From assembly GCF_041260155.1 (NCBI RefSeq), contig NC_091929.1:25978080-26042079 (forward strand): a stretch of DNA of 64,000 nt, written 5' to 3'. A program made the position numbers and the translations under genes. Positions 61,561-64,000 of this stretch are shown one piece after another. Origin of the DNA: Ptychodera flava. Its lineage: Eukaryota; Hemichordata; Enteropneusta; Ptychoderidae. The notes beneath the pieces were generated by a model. It was not told where the DNA came from, ran no database searches, and saw only the letters and a list, made by a program, of their open reading frames with translations. Positions within the stretch are counted from its first letter, which is position 1; each line of letters opens with the position of its first letter.

Positions 61561-64000
61561 CCTATCTATCTATCTAATTTGTATAGCGCCAAATATACAA
61601 AGTTCAACAATGCACAGTGGCGCTTAGAGTTACAATGAAAATGCTCCATGGAAGATGAAACTTTTTAGGCGTCTTTTGAAAATGTTGACATTCGGAGTAT
61701 TTCATATCTAGAGGTAAAGACTTCAAAAGGACAGGGACTGCTGCAGAGAAGGAGCGGCGACTATAGATACATGTAGTCAGATTCCATCAACTTATGTGCA
61801 GAAGACATTTATCAGATTGGCGAAGAACACATGATGAGGCACAAGGTGTTACCAAATTCCTGAGATATTGTGGAGCTTGTGCATTCGGGACTTTGTAGGT
61901 AATTAGCAAACGTTTGTATACCATGCCATGTTTTAATTGGCCCTGAACATAACGGTAGAAACTCGCACACTGGAAGCTGCTACAAGCGGATTGCTGATAC
62001 GCTTGCCTTGATTCTATATTATTCTGCAACTTTTTACAAAGACACCTCTTGCTTTACGGCAATCACAGTTTCCACTAGCAACATTTTATATCTTTAATCG
62101 AAATATGCTAGCAAAGCCTTCCTTCCATACCGTAACCATTTCAAAATAAAGAAAAAGGCATCTATACGACATCATTTAAAAGTCACCATTGCGACTTGTG
62201 TTCCTCTTTATCATCAGCTTAATGGCGCAATGTATCTTGAAATTTAGTTGCAGGCGATATCCCCTTGGACAAACTAAGTCAAGTACTTTTGGTAACAATG
62301 TTTACTCTCTTATCATAGGCATATCTCATAAATACTCTACAAGGTCAGTTAGCGTGATAGTGGTGGGTGGTAAGTTTTTGCTTCAAAATGACATCCTCTA
62401 TAGAATGATTTAGAAGTCAGGTTCATTACTCATTTTGCCACTAATCGTAGGTCATCAATTTATTTCGGTAAGGGAAAACCTATTATCGACCAAAGAAACA
62501 TGTACGAGAACTTGAAACTAAAGCTAAATGACCACTATTTAAATATGGCCTTTGTGAAATTCCAGGCTAAGCCGTATTCCCATATTACATTGTCGTTGTT
62601 ACACTAAGCAAGTTTGTCTGTATATGCGATAAGTAAAAAGTGAATGTAATTTATAAATTGTTAGGAAGAATAAATACTACTTTTCCAAATTACACTTTTA
62701 ATCGAATGGCGAAAAAGAGTATCGGTAAGGCTAATGTTTTACCTGCAGATAAATGGTTTTGTCGTCTTCAATACCAGGTGAGGAAAGTGGATCATTATCA
62801 AGAATCTCAGATATCACGTCTTTAGCCAGCAACAGGTTACCAGCATTAGCCTTATCCATAGACAGAGTGATGTTGGTGAGCAATCCTGCTGTTCTGGTTG
62901 CTAAGCTGAGGTCAGGGACCTGAAATACTCAAACGATCTCTCTGGTTAATTTTCTACCCTGGGTTGATAGCTCTGATGGTGGAAAGAATTGTCCGCGATG
63001 CTGTCGTAATCAATGTATTAATTGCTCGGATAAAGTTTATATGCGATGTGTGATAGCGAGTATGTGAGTGCGAGTATTTGACGAACTCCATAGCGTGCGT
63101 AGGGGTCGCAGTCACAATAATTGTAACAGCTCGGGTCTTATTGAACCACTCTTTTTAAGGGTTGGGAATTTGTCGAGCGTTTTTGACCATATATTTTGGC
63201 TACGTGACTGTGTGTCGTATATTGTGAGTTCGAATCCGATCGAACATTTACAGTAAACACGATTGGAACAAATTTGGAATTGGAACTTTTGATTGTTCAA
63301 ATTTGTCAAAACTGAGGGGTGCCATATAGGTGAAAGTAAAGATATTACAAATTACTACTCATATAAAGCAAGTGATCGTGAATTGCAAAAGGGAAATTAG
63401 ATGAGCTTATATTTGCTAATTAAACTAATATTTACATTACAACAAATTATCCAAAAATTAGTTCCAATCGTGTTATAACAAAATCATCACTGACACTTTT
63501 TCAGGGCTTACAACGATTACCAATTACTTATACACATGTGCCGACTCAACATGAGGGAAATTATATTTCTAGCTACAGAAGATATTTATTACATTATTAT
63601 TAAAGTGCACGATGACACATGTCATATTTCATTGCAGCAATAAATGTCCAAGTTAGCTTCATAAAGCTAGTCGCTGCATCTTAACCATAGTCATTCTAGA
63701 AGCCAGTTTCTGTACATAGTAGTGTTTTGTAACCAATTACATTGTCTACATTAAGAGCATGTTTAACATGATTTTAGAGTAATGTCATATGCTAACGAAG
63801 TGGACTTGGATTTGTAGCTCCACGCTACCCCTACTCCACGGTATCCCCTTTAGCCTCCTGTGTCTTATTCATGCATTAATGAACGCTCGTCGGCTTGGCA
63901 GTGTTAACCTAAGTTTATCCGATGACTGTTTCTATGACGACGATAGAGGTTTGTCACTTTTAACTATACATGGGAAGACAGGTGAGTTTATATCATGGTA
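43982..64000 (-). CDS. Gene B: adhesion GPCR paralogue (GAIN to C-terminus; 5' end off window)
   Basis: Minus-strand paralogue of gene A. Exons from GAIN subdomain A (62919) through TM4 match A one-for-one in length, phase and sequence, and the TM5-TM7 and tail exons, absent from the window for A, are present here down to a TGA at 43982. The assembled 7TM region has the disulfide Cys in TM3 and ECL2, a G-W-x-x-P in TM4, the A-W-V-L-G motif in TM6 and a C-terminal tail of about 90 residues. All nineteen exons keep an open frame, so this looks functional. HRM and more N-terminal domains would lie just beyond 64000. The final intron region contains long simple-sequence runs. Confidence 0.85.
44607..44648 (-). 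CDS. Gene B exon: end of TM7
   Basis: 42 bp, phase 0-0, acceptor TTCTCAG|GGT, donor AAAGTC|GTAAGT. Reads G-S-V-C-Y-L-G-Y-F-A-T-N-K-V. Spliced after S-F-F-L it gives the usual aGPCR TM7 end leading to a basic helix 8. It sits across a 4.6-kb repeat-rich intron. Confidence 0.78.
44703..44795 (+). repeat. tRNA-derived SINE head
   Basis: Contains an RNA polymerase III A box (TAGCCGACTGG, 44715-44725) and B box (GGTTCGAATCC, 44773-44783) at tRNA-like spacing, but the flanks cannot form a 7-bp acceptor stem. Best read as a tRNA-derived SINE fragment in the last large intron of gene B, not a tRNA gene. Confidence 0.6.
45060..47350. other. Large intron of gene B (TM7 split), no supported gene
   Basis: Between the TM6/TM7 exon and the TM7-end exon. 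Contains repeat fragments similar to 47360-48070. A minus-strand stretch near 47040-47130 (K-C-T-C-A-L-P-V-V-A-D-C) has a possible donor ACC|GTAAGT, but I recognise no domain and it does not fit the receptor. Confidence 0.4.
47360..48070. repeat. Degenerate tandem repeat, about 150-bp period
   Basis: A segment recurs as CC(A/T)AA(A/C)TTT(C/G)AAAGCAAT(C/T)(A/G)G followed by GGTTTCAGAGAA (near 47450, 47610, 47750 and 47900), with ACCTGTATACCAA / ACATGTATACCAA / ACCTGCACACCAA before it. Similar fragments occur near 45000 and 45655. In a gene B intron. Confidence 0.6.
48695..49053. repeat. Pentanucleotide microsatellite
   Basis: Runs of ATTGC/ATCGC, then ATTGT, then AGTGT 5-mers over about 360 bp, immediately downstream (minus strand) of the TM6/TM7 exon donor. 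It accounts for a 61-codon plus-strand ORF. Confidence 0.95.
49208..49363 (-). CDS. Gene B exon: TM6, ECL3 and start of TM7
   Basis: 156 bp, phase 0-0, acceptor GTTACAG|AAA, donor TTCCTG|GTAAGT. Contains R-I-G-L-L-L-P-S-F-S-V-A-W-V-L-G-L (TM6 with conserved Pro and Trp), a short ECL3 D-I-T-G-N, then L-F-F-G-Y-T-F-A-M-A-S-F-F-L (TM7 start). A second acceptor at 49331 (TTTACAG|GG) would begin in phase 2, which does not fit the preceding exon, so 49363 is preferred. The TM6/TM7 identity is secure; the exact 5' boundary is not. Confidence 0.82.
49408..49469 (-). CDS. Gene B exon: third intracellular loop
   Basis: 62 bp, phase 1 to 0, acceptor ATCAAG|TG, donor GTTATT|GTAAGC. Reads K-N-T-L-D-E-E-F-C-E-N-I-R-T-A-I-N-K, a charged segment fitting ICL3. 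Following TM5 it gives S-I-L-K-N at the junction. Boundaries inferred from phase. Confidence 0.55.
49623..49671 (-). CDS. Gene B exon: rest of TM5
   Basis: 49 bp, phase 0 to 1, acceptor CGTCAG|GGC, donor ATCT|GTAAAC. Reads G-I-I-Y-I-I-I-T-L-L-F-I-Y-L-S-I, completing TM5 after the previous exon. The junctions are phase-compatible on both sides. The boundary is less certain than for the longer exons because it was chosen by phase and hydrophobicity. Confidence 0.6.
49910..49976 (-). CDS. Gene B exon: ECL2 cysteine and start of TM5
   Basis: 67 bp, phase 2 to 0, acceptor ATTTCAG|C, donor ACACTG|GTATTA. Reads CLVPDEIGLFMCNVAPAAII. The first Cys is the conserved ECL2 disulfide partner, and the x-P-x-x-x-I-I of TM5 follows, as in other adhesion GPCRs. 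Gene A's equivalent is outside the window. Confidence 0.8.
50097..50165. repeat. (CATAA)n microsatellite
   Basis: About thirteen perfect CATAA units in the gene B intron between TM4 and TM5. Confidence 0.95.
51166..51258 (-). CDS. Gene B exon: TM4
   Basis: 93 bp, phase 2-2, counterpart of A 721-813, acceptor CACCAG|G, donor CAGAG|GTGGGT. Joins in frame to the ECL2/TM5 exon at 49976, giving L-A-Q-S-C at the junction. Confidence 0.82.
51648..52112. other. Gene B-specific 465-bp segment in TM3-TM4 intron
   Basis: A reads GCGGTTTCACAGG...CATAGCTTCATC around 1193-1235, whereas B has about 465 bp between the same flanks. No coding signal or terminal repeat recognised. Confidence 0.6.
53455..53582 (-). 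CDS. Gene B exon: ECL1 cysteine and TM3
   Basis: 128 bp, phase 0 to 2. Reads C-R-V-T-A-I-I-H-H-Y-A-L-I-S-S-C-C-W-V-F. Same splice sites as A 2597-2724. Confidence 0.83.
53865..53964 (-). CDS. Gene B exon: TM2
   Basis: 100 bp, phase 2 to 0. Reads T-T-D-H-Y-F-V-C-A-S-L-T-M-S-L-T-L-Y-F-F. Acceptor CTGCAG|G, donor GGAACG|GTACGA, which is weaker than A's GTAAAT. Confidence 0.8.
54134..55788. other. Gene B-specific 1.65-kb segment in TM1-TM2 intron
   Basis: In A the sequence passes directly from TTACCTGTGATT (about 3299) to ACAATCTTAACCACTGTATTCG. In B these flanks are separated by about 1650 bp that includes a CTAT microsatellite but no recognisable gene or terminal repeat. Either an insertion in B or a deletion in A. 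Confidence 0.7.
54612..54673. repeat. (CTAT)n microsatellite
   Basis: About fifteen CTAT units with one CTGTTTAT interruption, inside the B-specific intron insertion. Confidence 0.95.
56194..56291 (-). CDS. Gene B exon: TM1
   Basis: 98 bp, phase 0 to 2, counterpart of A 3730-3827, same acceptor AAACAG|CCA and donor AGAAG|GTAACT. Confidence 0.82.
56480..56600 (-). CDS. Gene B exon: second half of GPS, atypical cleavage site
   Basis: 121 bp, phase 2 to 0. Reads TDFTECQCDHVGTVAII. As in gene A, the cleavage tripeptide is His-Val-Gly. A Thr follows one residue later, out of register with the usual nucleophile. Donor CAACG|GTAAGA. Confidence 0.85.
56884..56933 (-). CDS. Gene B exon: first half of GPS
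   Basis: 50 bp, phase 0 to 2, nearly identical to A 4410-4459, donor ACTGC|GTAAGT. Confidence 0.78.
58510..58663 (-). CDS. Gene B exon: GAIN subdomain B
   Basis: 154 bp, phase 2 to 0, counterpart of A 5858-6011. Contains I-N-S-P-V-I-S-V-S-V and P-L-T-F-T-L-Y-H. Acceptor TTGTAG|A, donor AAACAG|GTAAAT. Confidence 0.82.
58901..58970 (-). CDS. Gene B exon: GAIN subdomain B
   Basis: 70 bp, phase 1 to 2, counterpart of A 6247-6316. Reads V-T-V-I-V-F-T-Y-K-N-L-A-N-I-L-P-P. Donor GAGGG|GTAGGT. Confidence 0.78.
59375..59548 (-). CDS. Gene B exon: GAIN subdomain B, alternative donors
   Basis: Counterpart of A 6674-6838. Two in-phase donors exist. At 59384, TTCAG|GTAATT matches gene A. Nine bases on, at 59375, TTCAG|GTAAGA is closer to consensus and would add Gly-Asn-Ser. 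The span given uses the stronger one. Acceptor TACAAG|GG is weaker than in A. Confidence 0.75.
59997..60215. mobile_element. 219-bp MITE with CACTG...CAGTG ends, present in B only
   Basis: 24-bp terminal inverted repeats (CACTGCATCAAAACGCAATAATAC against a complement with two mismatches). ACA lies directly outside both ends, fitting the 3-bp target duplication and CACTR termini of CACTA/EnSpm elements. The aligned intron of gene A (around 7280) lacks it, so insertion followed the gene duplication. Confidence 0.75.
60325..60469 (-). CDS. Gene B exon: GAIN helical part
   Basis: 145 bp, phase 0 to 1, counterpart of A 7399-7543. Donor AATG|GTAATA. Reads G-V-Y-L-G-A-I-T-L-F-D-T-L-N-R-F. Without splicing here the frame would stop 5 codons later. 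Confidence 0.8.
61140..61208 (-). CDS. Gene B exon: GAIN subdomain A
   Basis: 69 bp, phase 0-0, counterpart of A 8214-8282. Reads S-I-V-S-L-V-S-A-L-L-D-A-D-T-E-P-S-W. Acceptor TTTCAG|TCG, donor CATGAA|GTAAGA. Confidence 0.8.
61381..61576. repeat. (CTAT)n/(CTGT)n compound microsatellite
   Basis: Alternating CTAT, GATC and CTGT tracts of about 195 bp. Gene A has only a short ATCTATCTATTTATC remnant at 8350. Confidence 0.95.
61790..61990 (-). repeat. Non-LTR retrotransposon RT fragment (intron of B)
   Basis: Counterpart of 8494-8720. Reads R-L-L-I-T-Y-K-V-P-N-A-Q-A-P-Q-Y-L-R-N-L-V-T-P. Degenerate and short. Confidence 0.6.
62743..62919 (-). CDS. Gene B exon: GAIN subdomain A
   Basis: 177 bp, phase 0-0, counterpart of A 9553-9729. 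Acceptor ATTTCAG|GTC, donor CTGCAG|GTAAAA. Differences include N for Y and D-V-I for Y-M-L in the central helix. The NIT glycosylation site is kept. Confidence 0.8.

Overview
The window is animal nuclear DNA: AT-rich, with multi-exon genes made of short exons bounded by GT/AG, long repeat-filled introns, microsatellites and several transposon classes. The species cannot be fixed from sequence alone. The adhesion-GPCR architecture, together with a Ty3/gypsy element whose integrase precedes its reverse transcriptase (the Gmr1-like order, described from deuterostomes), points to an invertebrate deuterostome such as a hemichordate, echinoderm or cephalochordate. This is inference.

Two paralogous adhesion G-protein-coupled receptor (aGPCR) genes lie head-to-tail on the minus strand. 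Gene A starts with a signal-peptide exon at 31147 and runs leftwards past position 1. Its exons encode, in order: signal peptide, a fucolectin-type (F5/8 C-like) lectin domain split over two exons, five Ser/Thr-rich mucin-like stalk exons, a calcium-binding-type EGF domain, an HRM domain, the GAIN domain with a GPS, and TM1 to TM4. The remaining exons are off the left edge. Gene B enters from beyond 64000 with its GAIN domain and ends with a complete 7TM region and cytoplasmic tail, stop codon at 43982. A 1-10300 and B 50420-64000 align over introns as well as exons, so this is a fairly recent segmental duplication. A gives the 5' half of the gene model and B the 3' half. Splice phases agree at every junction listed; only the EGF exon end and the ICL3 joins are tentative.

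Region by region. 1-10.9 kb: HRM, GAIN and TM exons of A. 11-19.5 kb: EGF, stalk and second lectin exons, including a 1808-bp intragenic tandem duplication (13.7-17.7 kb) that multiplied stalk exons. 19.5-29.1 kb: one large intron holding foldback and TTAA-flanked elements and a diverged 1-kb tandem duplication. 29.1-31.15 kb: lectin and signal-peptide exons. 31.7-38.8 kb: a near-perfect palindrome of about 1.2 kb built from a foldback element with iterated CCGATAACGTAGTAA motifs, then a second partial copy interrupted by a young 5.4-kb LTR retrotransposon (identical-length LTRs, tRNA-Pro type primer site, TCTA target duplication). 38.8-43.9 kb: intergenic DNA with two TTAA-flanked DNA transposon remnants. 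43.98-64 kb: gene B.

If expressed, the genes would make cell-surface receptors with large adhesive ectodomains. Both have an atypical GPS (His-Val-Gly in place of His-Leu-Thr/Ser), which predicts poor or no self-cleavage. No prokaryotic features, rRNA, intact tRNA or CRISPR arrays were seen.
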